The position numbers and the translations under genes are program-made. Below the pieces are notes generated by a model that saw only the letters and a list, made by a program, of their open reading frames with translations, was not told the origin of the DNA and ran no database searches. From NCBI GenBank assembly GCA_018985235.1, contig JADGIG010000033.1, positions 1-36,538 of the forward strand: a stretch of 36,538 bases of DNA, read 5' to 3'. Position 1 is the first letter of the stretch. Each line of letters starts with the position of its first letter. The DNA comes from Sanchytrium tribonematis. Its lineage: Eukaryota > Sanchytriomycota > Sanchytriomycetes > Sanchytriales > Sanchytriaceae. Of the stretch, positions 26,901 to 35,613 are shown piece by piece.

Positions 26901-27245
26901 ATGGTAAAAGCACACGAACTTAGAAACGAGAGTGATCAAGAATTACAATCACAACTCAAGAACTTGAAAACCGATTTACTCAATTTAAGAACTCAACAAA
27001 AATCCCAACAACAGTCCAAAAAATTTAAACAACTATCTAAATTGAGAAAAGACATCGCTCGTGTTTTGACAGTTGCTAATGAACGCCGAACTGGTGTTGT
27101 GGATCCTAAAGGTTTGAAAAAAGGTGTTAAAGTGCAAGGAAAGAGAGTTAGAACTTTAAGACAGTCAATTGTATACACCCAATCTAAAAAGCAATTTAAA
27201 AAGTCATCCAACTTTCCTTTGAGAAAATTTGCTTTGAAAGCCTAA
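26901..27245 (+). CDS. RPL35: 60S ribosomal protein uL29 (L35)
   Basis: Large-subunit protein at the polypeptide exit tunnel. 114 aa against about 120-123 usual. Hallmarks: MVKAHELRNESDQELQSQLKNLKTDLLNLRTQ, KLRKDIARVLTVANERR (family RKSIARVLTVINQ) and the basic tail. The shortening lies in the tail. No intron. The stop overlaps AATAAA at 27244-27249, and the mini-cyclin gene ends only 9 bp away on the other strand. Upstream is ATTCACGAGATTT, at best a degenerate form of the CACGTGTTT element. Confidence 0.95.
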   Translation: MVKAHELRNESDQELQSQLKNLKTDLLNLRTQQKSQQQSKKFKQLSKLRKDIARVLTVANERRTGVVDPKGLKKGVKVQGKRVRTLRQSIVYTQSKKQFKKSSNFPLRKFALKA

Positions 27246-27254
27246 TAAATTTAT

Positions 27255-27569
27255 TTAAAGGCAATCGTACTTCATTTTTAGTAAGACTCTTCGCTCTGTC
27301 TCTACCAAGTCAGCTAAATTTACATTGAAGTTTGAAGCTAAGCAAGACAACTTGATTGTTCTATCTAAGTAAAGTTTTTGCTTTATGGAGAAACAAGCCA
27401 AAAATACTAAAAATGACTTTGGATAACCCAATTGCACGAGTTTATCATACATTGAAAAAGATAAATCGATTATCAGCAAAGGGATTTCATTGTCTAAGCT
27501 CTTTTGAAATGCTTCACTGGCATGATCGCACCTCGGAGTCGATTCCTGTAAATTAAAATTAGAGACCAT
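27255..27569 (-). CDS. Minimal cyclin-like protein
   Basis: 104 aa. The central and C-terminal part reads as a single cyclin fold: FLVFLACFSIKQKLYLDRTIKLSCLASNFNVNLADLVETERRVLLKMKYDCL, with the last helices resembling the E..fL..L.f.l element of Pho80/Pcl and other cyclins. Only one repeat of the five-helix box is present, and the N-terminus is short. The ATG is followed by GTCTCTAATTTTAATTTACAG, which could be an in-frame 21-nt intron but lacks the branch geometry of the others. A partner CDK is not identifiable. The stop lies in TAAATAAA. Identification is tentative. Confidence 0.5.
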   Translation of the reverse strand: MVSNFNLQESTPRCDHASEAFQKSLDNEIPLLIIDLSFSMYDKLVQLGYPKSFLVFLACFSIKQKLYLDRTIKLSCLASNFNVNLADLVETERRVLLKMKYDCL

Positions 27570-27735
27570 TCTATGATGATAGATGCATCAAATGAAGAGC
27601 ACTCTTTAAGTATCTTTATTTGAGACACCATAGACCCACAATAGACCTCTTGCAACTATTGTGAACTATAGTACATTAATACACAGGATCACAGACCTGA
27701 AATCTGGTCTGAAATTACAGTGTTTATTTACAAAT

Positions 27736-28805
27736 TTAATCTCTTTGTATGCTTGGAAGTTTATCAAATTTGCTTATTTCATTTCTAGAATATTGATGTG
27801 TTTCAGTTTGAGTGACATAAGATCGTTTCTAAATAAACAACTAATTACAATCACATGAGCGTCTGATGAGTTTAATCTTGCTTCTTCTTTTCTTTGCGAA
27901 TATGAAATCAAAAATGAGTGCTTTAAGAGAGTGGAAGCAGTAGGCCTGTGGAGCGGACTGTATATTAGCGATTCCTCAATAAACTTAATACAGTCTTCTG
28001 AAGGCCTTGCAAGAAACAATCTTTTAATCCCGTAGCCAAGACTTTTGGGGAAAGTAAAGGGTAAAGTAAAGGTTTTGCTATGATTGATATCAATCAAGTC
28101 TTGATCTGATGGTGAACCGATTGCTTTGTGAATTAATAAAAGTTGTTCAATAGCGTTTTTACCCGGGAATAAAGGTTTTTTAGTCATCATTTCAAATAAA
28201 ATACAGGACAATCCCCAAATATCCATTTTCTCGTTATAAAGACCAGACGTAAGTAAGTTTTCCGGCGCACGATACCACCTTGTCGCAATGTATTGAGTCA
28301 ATGGTCGCACCTCTGCGGAAATTCGAGCACAGCTACCTAGATCTGCAATTTTTACAATGGTGGCATCGATATTAAGAAGTATGTTTTCAGGTTTTACATC
28401 ACGGTGAAAAAATCCCTTAGAATGTATATATTCCAACCCTTTTAAAGACTGATGTATGATAAATTTTGCTTTCTCCTCGTTAATATATTTTTTAGAAAGA
28501 TACTCGTATAAGTTTATATCCATTAGTTCCAAGTCTAAGCAAAATATACAAGTTAAAGGATCGTAAATCATTCTATGTATTTTAATAATGTTGGGATGAT
28601 CTCCTAGTACTTTAAATATTTGAACTTCGCGTAAATAATCTACGTCTAGAATTGATTTTAGCTTTTTCTTAAATACTTTGAGTGCCACTGGGTTATCATC
28701 CGACATTCTTTTTCCGCGGACAACTTTGCTAAAAGTACCCTCGCCTATGACTCTGTCTATAATATAATAGTTTTTTAATGAATCTATTGTTAATGGAATA
28801 GACAT
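27736..28805 (-). CDS. MOK: CMGC protein kinase, MOK/RCK family (candidate 20-nt intron)
   Basis: Serine/threonine kinase related to MOK/MAK/ICK, which regulate cilia and meiosis. Gly loop GEGTFSKV, Lys in VALKVFKK, catalytic FHRDVKPENIL, a DLG in place of DFG (IADLGSC, as MOK has DFGSC), activation loop TQY where MAPK-like kinases have TEY, then TRWYRAPE. The frame runs from 28898 to 27774, but M at 28805 (MSIPLTIDSLKNYY) sits where the kinase starts. At the 3' end, removing 20 nt at 27829-27848 replaces a hydrophobic end with a polar tail ending KFDKLPSIQRD, reminiscent of the LPTIVRK end of MOK, followed by AATAAA. CDS then is complement(join(27736..27828,27849..28805)), 349 aa. Unspliced alternative ends at 27774. 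Confidence 0.78.
27829..27848 (-). other. Candidate 20-nt intron in MOK-like kinase gene
   Basis: On the minus strand GTAATTAGTTGTTTATTTAG. It begins GTA, ends TTTAG and has TTTAT fitting YTNAY, with the branch A five nucleotides before the end exactly as in the 19-nt introns. Unlike those, both spliced and unspliced frames are open, so the evidence is the motif, the LPSI tail and the nearby AATAAA. Confidence 0.5.
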
Positions 28806-29169
28806 TTTTTTAGAATTACCCTTCAAATCAATACCGTGATGTTTTAAAATCAAGCAAGTCGTGGATGTGTAACTCACACACCTGAGTTGTTGTCCCATTA
28901 CATAAAATTGAATCTTAAGTAATCAAATACAAACATAAGGATTTAATTATTTTCCCAAACGAGGGATTGGAGATTCTCTTCTCAATTATAATAATTTATT
29001 TCTAACGTAAATTAAGAAGCGCAATTGAATTTTTTTTATCATATTAAGCGGTGACTGGAAGTTTTTGTTGCTGCTAAACTTTGAGATTTCGGAATAAAAA
29101 CTTTTACGTGCAAAATATGTTTGTAATTCTCTACTTTGAAAAGATTTGCACAATTTACTCCACAATTTA

Positions 29170-29514
29170 TTAATATAATCCTAACAATGCGAAAACAGTA
29201 GCACTAACAGACAAGACTGAAACAGATGATTTTTTGTCTGATGACTTATTATCATTTGAAGACGATGAAGAGTTTGTGGCTACACCGATTCCATCAATGT
29301 AATTTTGTTGACATTGATTTCTGCAATCCAAATTACCGTTGCAGGATTGGAAACAGTCCGACGTTTTTTTGACTAATGCTGCATCTGGAAATGGTGTTCC
29401 AACACACTTTGCGCGACAATTCACATCAGAATCTTGACATCCATTGACACAAGATAATACTTCCGGTGATAATGCTGTTAAATTTTGAGCAGTGACAATT
29501 GCGGTGAAGATCAT
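29170..29514 (-). CDS. Small secreted Cys-rich protein with GPI-anchor signal
   Basis: 114 aa. A short hydrophobic start (MIFTAIVTAQ) is probably the signal peptide. The mature part has four Cx3C pairs (CVNGC, CRAKC, CFQSC, CRNQC) in two similar units, a pattern common in fungal GPI-anchored and cell-wall proteins. A Ser/Asn/Lys spacer (NSSSSSNDNKSSDKKSS) and a C-terminal hydrophobic segment (VSVLSVSATVFALLGLY) form a typical GPI-attachment signal. Expected location: outer face of plasma membrane or wall. A TATA-like TATATATTTAAG lies 24-36 nt before the ATG, supporting this start although the signal peptide is short. It is the most fungal-looking gene of the window. Confidence 0.75.
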   Translation of the reverse strand: MIFTAIVTAQNLTALSPEVLSCVNGCQDSDVNCRAKCVGTPFPDAALVKKTSDCFQSCNGNLDCRNQCQQNYIDGIGVATNSSSSSNDNKSSDKKSSVSVLSVSATVFALLGLY

Positions 29515-29650
29515 TTGGTATCTAGCTGAATCTTCGGCTTAAATATATAGTAAATTGAGTATGCTCCAATCATTTTGAACCAATCATTGGTTTTCAAGTA
29601 CAGTCCCCTTGGTGGTTGTTATGCCAAAACTGTTAATTGATACAAGTCAA

Positions 29651-29657
29651 TATAAAT
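29651..29657 (+). promoter_or_regulatory. TATA box of OGT gene
   Basis: TATAAAT 32-38 nt before the OGT ATG at 29689. The placement matches the other TATA-like boxes in this window. Confidence 0.45.
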
Positions 29658-29688
29658 TATTCTTATTTTTTAAAACAATATTACATTG

Positions 29689-32343
29689 ATGATTCAAGAA
29701 ATAAAGCTTGCGCAACAAATGTTACTAAACAATAATTTAAATGGATCTATTTCCATTCTTGAAGAAGCTATAACAGTTCATCCTTCCAACAGAGAATGTC
29801 TTGAGCTTTTGGCGGAGGTTTCATTTAAAGCCAAGTTGTATTCGCAATGTATAAAATATAATCAACTTTTGCTTCCAGTATTTGAAGACAAAGAACACAT
29901 ACTTATTCAATTAGGTGTTTGTTACCAGTGCCTATTTCAAAATGAGGAAGCACTTTACTATTTAAAAGAAAGTTTGAAATTTGGAATTTCAGGATTAGCC
30001 AATCTAATTCTGCTATACATACAATTAAAGAAACAAGACGATGCAATTGAAGAAATGATGGACTTAGAATATAACATATGTGATGCTGAAAGCGAAGACA
30101 AAGTCTTGTTTTTTTCCACGTTTGCAACATTGTATAAAAGTATAAAAAATCCATATCAAGCCTTCAAATGCTATGAAAAAGCATTTTTTGCAACAAATTT
30201 AAGGCTGGATAATATTATTTTGGATGCGTTACAATATTTTGATATTAGTGTGGAATTTTTTGTCTTTCCGTGGCAAGTCTTTGAAAAGTCAATACTAAAT
30301 AGTTTGATCTCTAATTTACCAGAACCTCAAGACCTTGTATTGACAAACCAAATCTATCCTCTATATTCGAATATATTTATGGAGTTGGGGCTGCAATATT
30401 TAGATTATTCAAACTACGCATTTGCATTGATCGCTTTTCTCCTGGCTTACAACAGCAAGCCTAGCGCTACGCCTTGTGCATTTATTGGTAGCATATTACT
30501 GCCACTTTCATTAGACTTATCCGAATTATATCTTTTTTACGGATCATCCCTTGGGGAGGACGCACATTTATATGGAACCTTGGGAAAACTTTATTTGAAA
30601 AGAAATAGACTGGAAGAAGCTATGGAATGTTTTGAAAAGGCAATCATTTTGAATCCAAAACTCGATCATGTGAAATTCGAAATGGCACGAATCTATAAAT
30701 TGGAACGAAACTTTGCAAAAGCATTGGAGTATTTAATATCTTGCTGTGAATCAAAACCTGAAAATGTTTATTACATCTCTGACAAAATATGCACCAGCTT
30801 GTTTGTGTGCGACTGGCGTACGGTCGATATGGATTTTCAACAAATGCAAAAACTTTTACGAGAATTCTTCAAAGTACCGCTAAATTCCCGCGCACTTTCC
30901 GAAATATTGGATCTAAATGTGAAAGATACGCCATTTAAACCAACTGATTGTTTTACACTTCCTGTCAGTTCAGAGCAATTAGCATTAATAAGTTATTACA
31001 ATTCTATTATTGCAATTCAAAATGTTCATAGCAGCGAATGGTTTCCTGTAAATGGATACAAAAAATCACTTGATCATTCTCGGATTCGCATTGGATATGT
31101 TTCCAGTGATTTTAGGGATCATTCTCTCTCTCATTTGTTGCAAAACATGTTTAAATTTCAAAATGAGGATAAATTTGAAATATTTGGATATGCATTAAAC
31201 CAAAGTGATGGTAGTGAATATCGAAAAAAGATTGAAGAAAATATTGCACACTTTCGGGATTGTTTCAGACTTAGTCTTGGCCAAATTTGTGAATTGATAG
31301 AGTCCGACGAAATCGATATTCTTGTCGATCTTAATGGATTTACAGACGGAAGAAGAACTGAAATATTTGCAGCAAAAGCAGCTAAGATTCAAATGCATTA
31401 CATGGGGTTTCCTGGACTTATGAGCAATCTCTTTATGGATTATTGCATTGCTGATAGAGTAGTCGTTCCTGATAGCCTTTCAAATTTTGCGAGTCTCCAG
31501 GAAAAAATCATATATATGCCAAATACATATTTCTGTACAGACCATAAGCAACAGTCTGATAGCAGTTTGATGATGTTCAGTGAAGAAGCGTGGCAATCTC
31601 ACGAGCTGGAAAGAAATATGCTCCGTGGTGAACTTTTTCCACATTTATCCCCAAACACCATCATTTTGGGTTCATTTAATCAACTGTACAAACTTTCACG
31701 AGAAAATCTTGTTTGGATCGAAATTCTTCAAAATACTACTAACACAATTATCTGGATGCTTAATTTTCCGGAATATGGAGCCAAAAATTTACTCAAGTTT
31801 ATAATGAATGTGGATCAAAATATAGTCGACAGATTCTATTTTACAGATTTGGTACCCAAAAAGCAGCACCTACAGAGAGCTAAGGTCTTGGATATATTTT
31901 TGGATAGTATTGAATGCAATGGGCATACAACCGCTTGCGATGTTTTATGGAATGGAGTTCCACTTGTTACGTTTCCAAAGTATGACTACAAATTTGCCAG
32001 CCGAGTTGCAACTTCTATAGCCAATGCAACTGGTTATGGTCATGAAATGGTTGTTTCAAATTACGATGAATATATTCAAAAAGTTATTGAATGGGTTACA
32101 TCGGCTTCGCCTGTTATTATTGAAACTCTGCCAAGAATTAGAAATTTAAAACATCAAAACCAATTTCATTCCTTTGAAGGACCTTTATACCATTTAAAAC
32201 GACAATTGTTTGAAGAGAGATATAGCATGCCACTTTTTGACACTCAAAAATGGGTCAGAAATTTGGAAAGAGGGTTTTTAGAAGCATTCAATAGATACAA
32301 GAAAAAATTGCCCGTAGAAAATATTTACGTACGTGAGATGTAA
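29689..32343 (+). CDS. OGT: O-linked N-acetylglucosamine transferase (OGT/SPINDLY type, TPR + GT41)
   Basis: Transfers GlcNAc (or fucose in SPINDLY enzymes) from a nucleotide sugar to Ser/Thr of nuclear and cytosolic proteins. 884 aa. Residues 1-about 440 form TPR repeats (DAHLYGTLGKLYLKRNRLEEAMECFEKAIILNP is the clearest). The GT41 catalytic part begins at RIRIGYVSSDFRDHSLSHLL (about 463), with the His corresponding to the OGT active-site His. Then come ILVDLNGFTDG, IQMHYMGFPG, the UDP-binding FNQLYK (Lys about 664), and IECNGHTTACDVLWNGVPLVTFP. All key residues are retained. The long intervening domain of animal OGT is absent, as in plant, protist and fungal forms. Start is the ATG at 29689. 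Donor specificity cannot be told. Confidence 0.92.
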   Translation: MIQEIKLAQQMLLNNNLNGSISILEEAITVHPSNRECLELLAEVSFKAKLYSQCIKYNQLLLPVFEDKEHILIQLGVCYQCLFQNEEALYYLKESLKFGISGLANLILLYIQLKKQDDAIEEMMDLEYNICDAESEDKVLFFSTFATLYKSIKNPYQAFKCYEKAFFATNLRLDNIILDALQYFDISVEFFVFPWQVFEKSILNSLISNLPEPQDLVLTNQIYPLYSNIFMELGLQYLDYSNYAFALIAFLLAYNSKPSATPCAFIGSILLPLSLDLSELYLFYGSSLGEDAHLYGTLGKLYLKRNRLEEAMECFEKAIILNPKLDHVKFEMARIYKLERNFAKALEYLISCCESKPENVYYISDKICTSLFVCDWRTVDMDFQQMQKLLREFFKVPLNSRALSEILDLNVKDTPFKPTDCFTLPVSSEQLALISYYNSIIAIQNVHSSEWFPVNGYKKSLDHSRIRIGYVSSDFRDHSLSHLLQNMFKFQNEDKFEIFGYALNQSDGSEYRKKIEENIAHFRDCFRLSLGQICELIESDEIDILVDLNGFTDGRRTEIFAAKAAKIQMHYMGFPGLMSNLFMDYCIADRVVVPDSLSNFASLQEKIIYMPNTYFCTDHKQQSDSSLMMFSEEAWQSHELERNMLRGELFPHLSPNTIILGSFNQLYKLSRENLVWIEILQNTTNTIIWMLNFPEYGAKNLLKFIMNVDQNIVDRFYFTDLVPKKQHLQRAKVLDIFLDSIECNGHTTACDVLWNGVPLVTFPKYDYKFASRVATSIANATGYGHEMVVSNYDEYIQKVIEWVTSASPVIIETLPRIRNLKHQNQFHSFEGPLYHLKRQLFEERYSMPLFDTQKWVRNLERGFLEAFNRYKKKLPVENIYVREM

Positions 32344-32445
32344 TCTTGTACTTAGAACACAGTGGGATACAAGAAATTACAAAATGAAAATCACCAATCA
32401 AGCACAAACGCAAAGAAAATAAATGTGAGTTGCGACTTTCAATCC

Positions 32446-32703
32446 ATGTTTTTTCCTCTAGCGTTCACGGTTCCATTAATGGATCCTACAATGATGAATA
32501 TGAATCCAATGATGCCAGGAGGGCCAACAATGGACCCACTTGCTGGCAATGTTGCAGTCCCACCTCCACCGAGAGAATATGGCGTGCAAGAGAAATGGAA
32601 AAAAAGTTTAATATTCTCAGGTGTTATTGGGGGATCAGCATTGGCACTTTTAAGCATGGTGATGTGTTTTAGGGCAAAAAGTTGCCATCCGAAAAAACCT
32701 TGA
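32446..32703 (+). CDS. Small Met/Pro-rich single-pass membrane protein
   Basis: 85 aa from M at 32446; M at 32479 (MDPTMMNMNPMMPGG) is equally likely and would give 74 aa. A Met/Pro/Gly-rich N-terminus is followed by VPPPPREYGVQEKWKKS, one transmembrane helix (LIFSGVIGGSALALLSMVMCF) and a short basic tail (RAKSCHPKKP). Family not recognised. The gene begins about 100 bp after the OGT stop on the same strand. A GTGAGT...CTCTAG segment (32410-32446) looks like a conventional intron but has no branch motif at the expected place. AATAAA follows the TGA stop by four bases. Confidence 0.5.
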   Translation: MFFPLAFTVPLMDPTMMNMNPMMPGGPTMDPLAGNVAVPPPPREYGVQEKWKKSLIFSGVIGGSALALLSMVMCFRAKSCHPKKP

Positions 32704-33052
32704 TGAAATAAATTATATATCTATGATTCAAACCACTGAAAAAAAATACATATGATGATCTGCGATGCTGGGAACGCTTATAATTAATTAAAAACTTAGA
32801 CTCAGTGATTTACATCTACAGATTTTTTGTCAATCGAAAAGTGTAAATTACTAGACTAAAGGATACTCAGATGCTGTACCTTAATGCGGTTTTCAAAAGA
32901 GAATACGCTTCCTATATTAATACCTCTAATAATGTTCTAAAAATTATCATGCAATTATTATTTCGCCTCATTTCACCGATTGGTGTATTCCGATGATCTT
33001 GTAGCATAGATCGTGCGGGTGCGATAAATATCAGACTTTTACCGTAAACAAT
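32704..33052. other. Intergenic region with no gene seen
   Basis: 349 bp, AT-rich. It contains an AATAAA just after the small membrane protein gene and no convincing frame, tRNA or repeat. Presumably 3' flank plus promoter of the cyclin-like gene. Confidence 0.4.
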
Positions 33053-33487
33053 ATGTCCAAGATAGGAAATCCTCTTGAAATTCATAATGTTATTGCTTTG
33101 ATATTATGTAAATATCACAAATGTGATGATTCCGAAGAAAAAGTGGCCGACGAGCTCAAAATTATATCCAGAAATACCAGAGCTGATTATGAAGCAATAT
33201 TAATGGCGGTCAATTACATATATAAACTAGTAGTTTTAAACGATCATAAATTAGATTGGAAGCCAAATGTTGTGTTTGCTGTCGCGCTGTGGATTAGTTG
33301 CGAAATTCGTGATCAAATTCAAATTGAAGCTCAGAAATGGCACGAGAAAACACAAATTCCTATGAGAGATCTCAAGCTAGTAGAAACTGTTTTCAAAGGT
33401 TCGCTTGGACACCAGCTATTTCTTACTGCCGCTGAATTTGATCAATTCAAATCCGAATTTTCGAAGCGCATATCCAGCTTACAATAA
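33053..33487 (+). CDS. Cyclin-fold-like protein, tentative
   Basis: 144 aa, all helical. The order of helices resembles a cyclin box: ADYEAILMAVNYIYKLVVLN (helix 1), DWKPNVVFAVALWISCEIRD (helix 2-3, like the AL.LA.K..D segment), QKWHEKTQIPMRDLKLVETVFKGSLGHQLFLTAAEFDQFKSEF (helices 4-5, like the LE..fL..L...L.v...EF..f element of Pcl/Pho80 cyclins). No canonical MRAIL motif. No signal peptide or membrane segment. The match is by pattern only, so function is uncertain. It converges on ADAM with a 9-bp gap between stops. Confidence 0.5.
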   Translation: MSKIGNPLEIHNVIALILCKYHKCDDSEEKVADELKIISRNTRADYEAILMAVNYIYKLVVLNDHKLDWKPNVVFAVALWISCEIRDQIQIEAQKWHEKTQIPMRDLKLVETVFKGSLGHQLFLTAAEFDQFKSEFSKRISSLQ

Positions 33488-33496
33488 CTATTAATT

Positions 33497-35495
33497 TTAT
33501 TTACTGCTAATTTCTAATAAATTTTCTCTAGATTGACTCAAATCCTTCAGTCTTGAGAACCGTCTTTTTGTTGGAGATTTCATTGCAGTAGCTCCACTAT
33601 CCACTGTATTTGATTCGTATTGTGACTCTTCTTCAAGTTGTTCTCTCTTTTGCTTTTTTGCCTCTCTTCTTTTCCTTTCGTTCTTGTTGCGAATATGAAA
33701 CCCACAAGAGAATAAAATTATTAGAAATACAATAACGCCGATAATGACATACAATTGATTGTTTGCCAGGGTTCCACGAAATTTGTCAACTAAATCAGTT
33801 TTGATTACATGAACTAGAGTACTCACAAGATCCCATTTTACATTTTCCAAAACCACCACCACAAATAGATCCATCAATCAAAAAACTGTCAAATTGAGCA
33901 CAACCTCCAGCTTGTTTACAAGTAAGCTTACAGTCCGAATCTCCAGTGACTATGCCAGTGCAGGATCCTGATGAGTCAGGATAAGCATCTGTACATTGTT
34001 TATCACTTGACGTGCAATATTTGGAAGCACAATGACCATCAAAGTTAATTGTAGGGTCATGACATGATGTGCCATCTGCTACAAAAACATTATTTGGACA
34101 CTTTGCGTGTATGCCATCACAAACTTCTTCAAAGTCGCAAACGCTTTCCTTTTTCCTACAAATCTGAGATTTCGATACAACTTGACAACCTGAACAACAA
34201 CTTTCATTTTTATCACTACATGTGGACCCTTTTGTTAGTTTGCAATCTTTAGTGCAACAAGTATCTGTTGAACAAAGGTCTCCGCAATCACATTCTTCAC
34301 CCGCTTCTAAAATTCCATTACCACATACATTTTCACTAAATGCGATTAGAGCAGAGCTTGAATTTCGAATACAGCTAAAATTTGGAATATTATTACAAAC
34401 TGTAGAGATTGAACCTGAAGCGAAATTATCTGTTGCGACATTTTGATTTGGATTCATTATATATTGACCTCTACAATCACAAGAATCACACTTATTGCAA
34501 TTGTCACAAGTCCCAAGGCAATCATGTATGGCTCCCAAATTGTGCGCAATTTCATGAGCCATAACTTTCCAACTTTCTTTCTGTCTTGTAGCTATCGAAA
34601 CACCACTGAAATAATTATTGCCTGTTGCAACATCTGCAGTTTTATGGCAAACAGCAGAGGGCCAGGCTAAACCAACTTTTCCATCACTTGGACAAGTGCT
34701 GTATAAATGCCACAAGTCAATATCATCTTTTCGTCCACCTCTCCATTTTGAAAAATCACTAATTCGTTGCATCATCGAATAATTTCCTGCACAGGGAATG
34801 TTCCATCGGTCAAACTCGCCATCCTTATCAGCTTCACCTTTCCATCCGTTGTATTTCTGACTGCAACTCGAACGAATGTCTAACACCGTTAAAATCAATT
34901 GTAAATTAAAAGAGCTTTTGTAAACCGAATTAGTCCTGGCCAATACACCTAATATTTCACGCATCACAGCCTCTATATCCTCGTTAGATTGTTGTACTAC
35001 GGAGCAGTCTACCATTATACCCAAATTTATATATTTTGTTTCCTTGGGACAAGGCGTTGCGTCAGTTGCCAATTCCAATTGTTTCGGACCAAGCAAGTTT
35101 TCAGAAATATCATGCAGACTAGAATTAGTCGCACAGACCAAATTATCCGAGGCAGCATTTTCTAAAATTTCAACGTCGCCGCTATCAATGACTAGTCTTC
35201 CATTTTTTTGAAGTAATTTGTAATTTGTGTGATTAAATGTGAATTCAGCGGAAATAGAAGGAAATTGGTCACAGCTATTTTCTTTTTTCACAAAGGCATG
35301 TCCGCTGCCGGTCAAGCCAGCATATGAAATGGAAGTGGTAAAAAATCTAGATTCAATGCTCATTGGATATGGTTCAAAATGCATTTTGATTATTGATTCA
35401 TCAAGCAATTTAAAAGCATAATCAAATGTGCTTGACGGATATATACATGGAATTGATTTTTGAAAAGGAATTAAGATTTGATATAACAAACTCAT
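33497..35495 (-). CDS. ADAM metalloprotease with disintegrin domain and membrane anchor (one 19-nt intron)
   Basis: complement(join(33497..33789,33809..35495)), 659 aa. An N-terminal prodomain (about 1-150) leads to a reprolysin-type metalloprotease with the complete zinc site HEIAHNLGAIHD (about 318-329). A Cys-rich disintegrin domain follows (CGNGILEAGEECDCG to about 475), then a Cys-rich EGF-like part (about 475-555), one transmembrane helix (YVIIGVIVFLIILFSCGF) and a basic tail. Unspliced, the frame stops after SCNQN. Removing 19 nt at 33790-33808 joins it to the membrane exon. The domain order is that of ADAM10/17-like sheddases, which also occur in early-diverging fungi. The N-terminus has only a weak signal peptide (MSLLYQILIPFQKS), so the start is uncertain. 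Confidence 0.88.
33790..33808 (-). other. 19-nt intron in ADAM gene, before the membrane exon
   Basis: On the minus strand GTAATCAAAACTGATTTAG. The CTGAT branch motif is at positions 11-15. Retention brings an in-frame TGA located inside the intron, just before the transmembrane exon. Confidence 0.87.
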
Positions 35496-35613
35496 TTTGA
35501 AACCGATGATAGACGTGTAATAATTCTTTCAGAGGCTACAAAAATTTCACACAGTCAAAATTGCATTCATTAAATTTGGTTAAGCTTTAATTGAAATTTC
35601 TGCCTGATTGTAT

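Noticed and set aside
27546..27566. Possible 21-nt in-frame intron after the first codon of the mini cyclin (GTCTCTAATTTTAATTTACAG)
   Set aside because: It starts GTC rather than GTA, has no branch A five bases before the end, and is a multiple of three, so the frame gives no support.
32410..32446. GTGAGT...CTCTAG, 37 nt, resembling a conventional intron before the small membrane protein
   Set aside because: No branch motif near the acceptor, no convincing upstream exon with an ATG, and a length unlike the other introns; a simple downstream ATG explains the gene.
4115..33808. Explanation of the 19-nt interruptions as sequencing frameshifts or pseudogenes
   Set aside because: Frameshift errors would be 1-2 nt and would not give five equal-length GT-AG segments with the same internal motif in otherwise intact, conserved genes.
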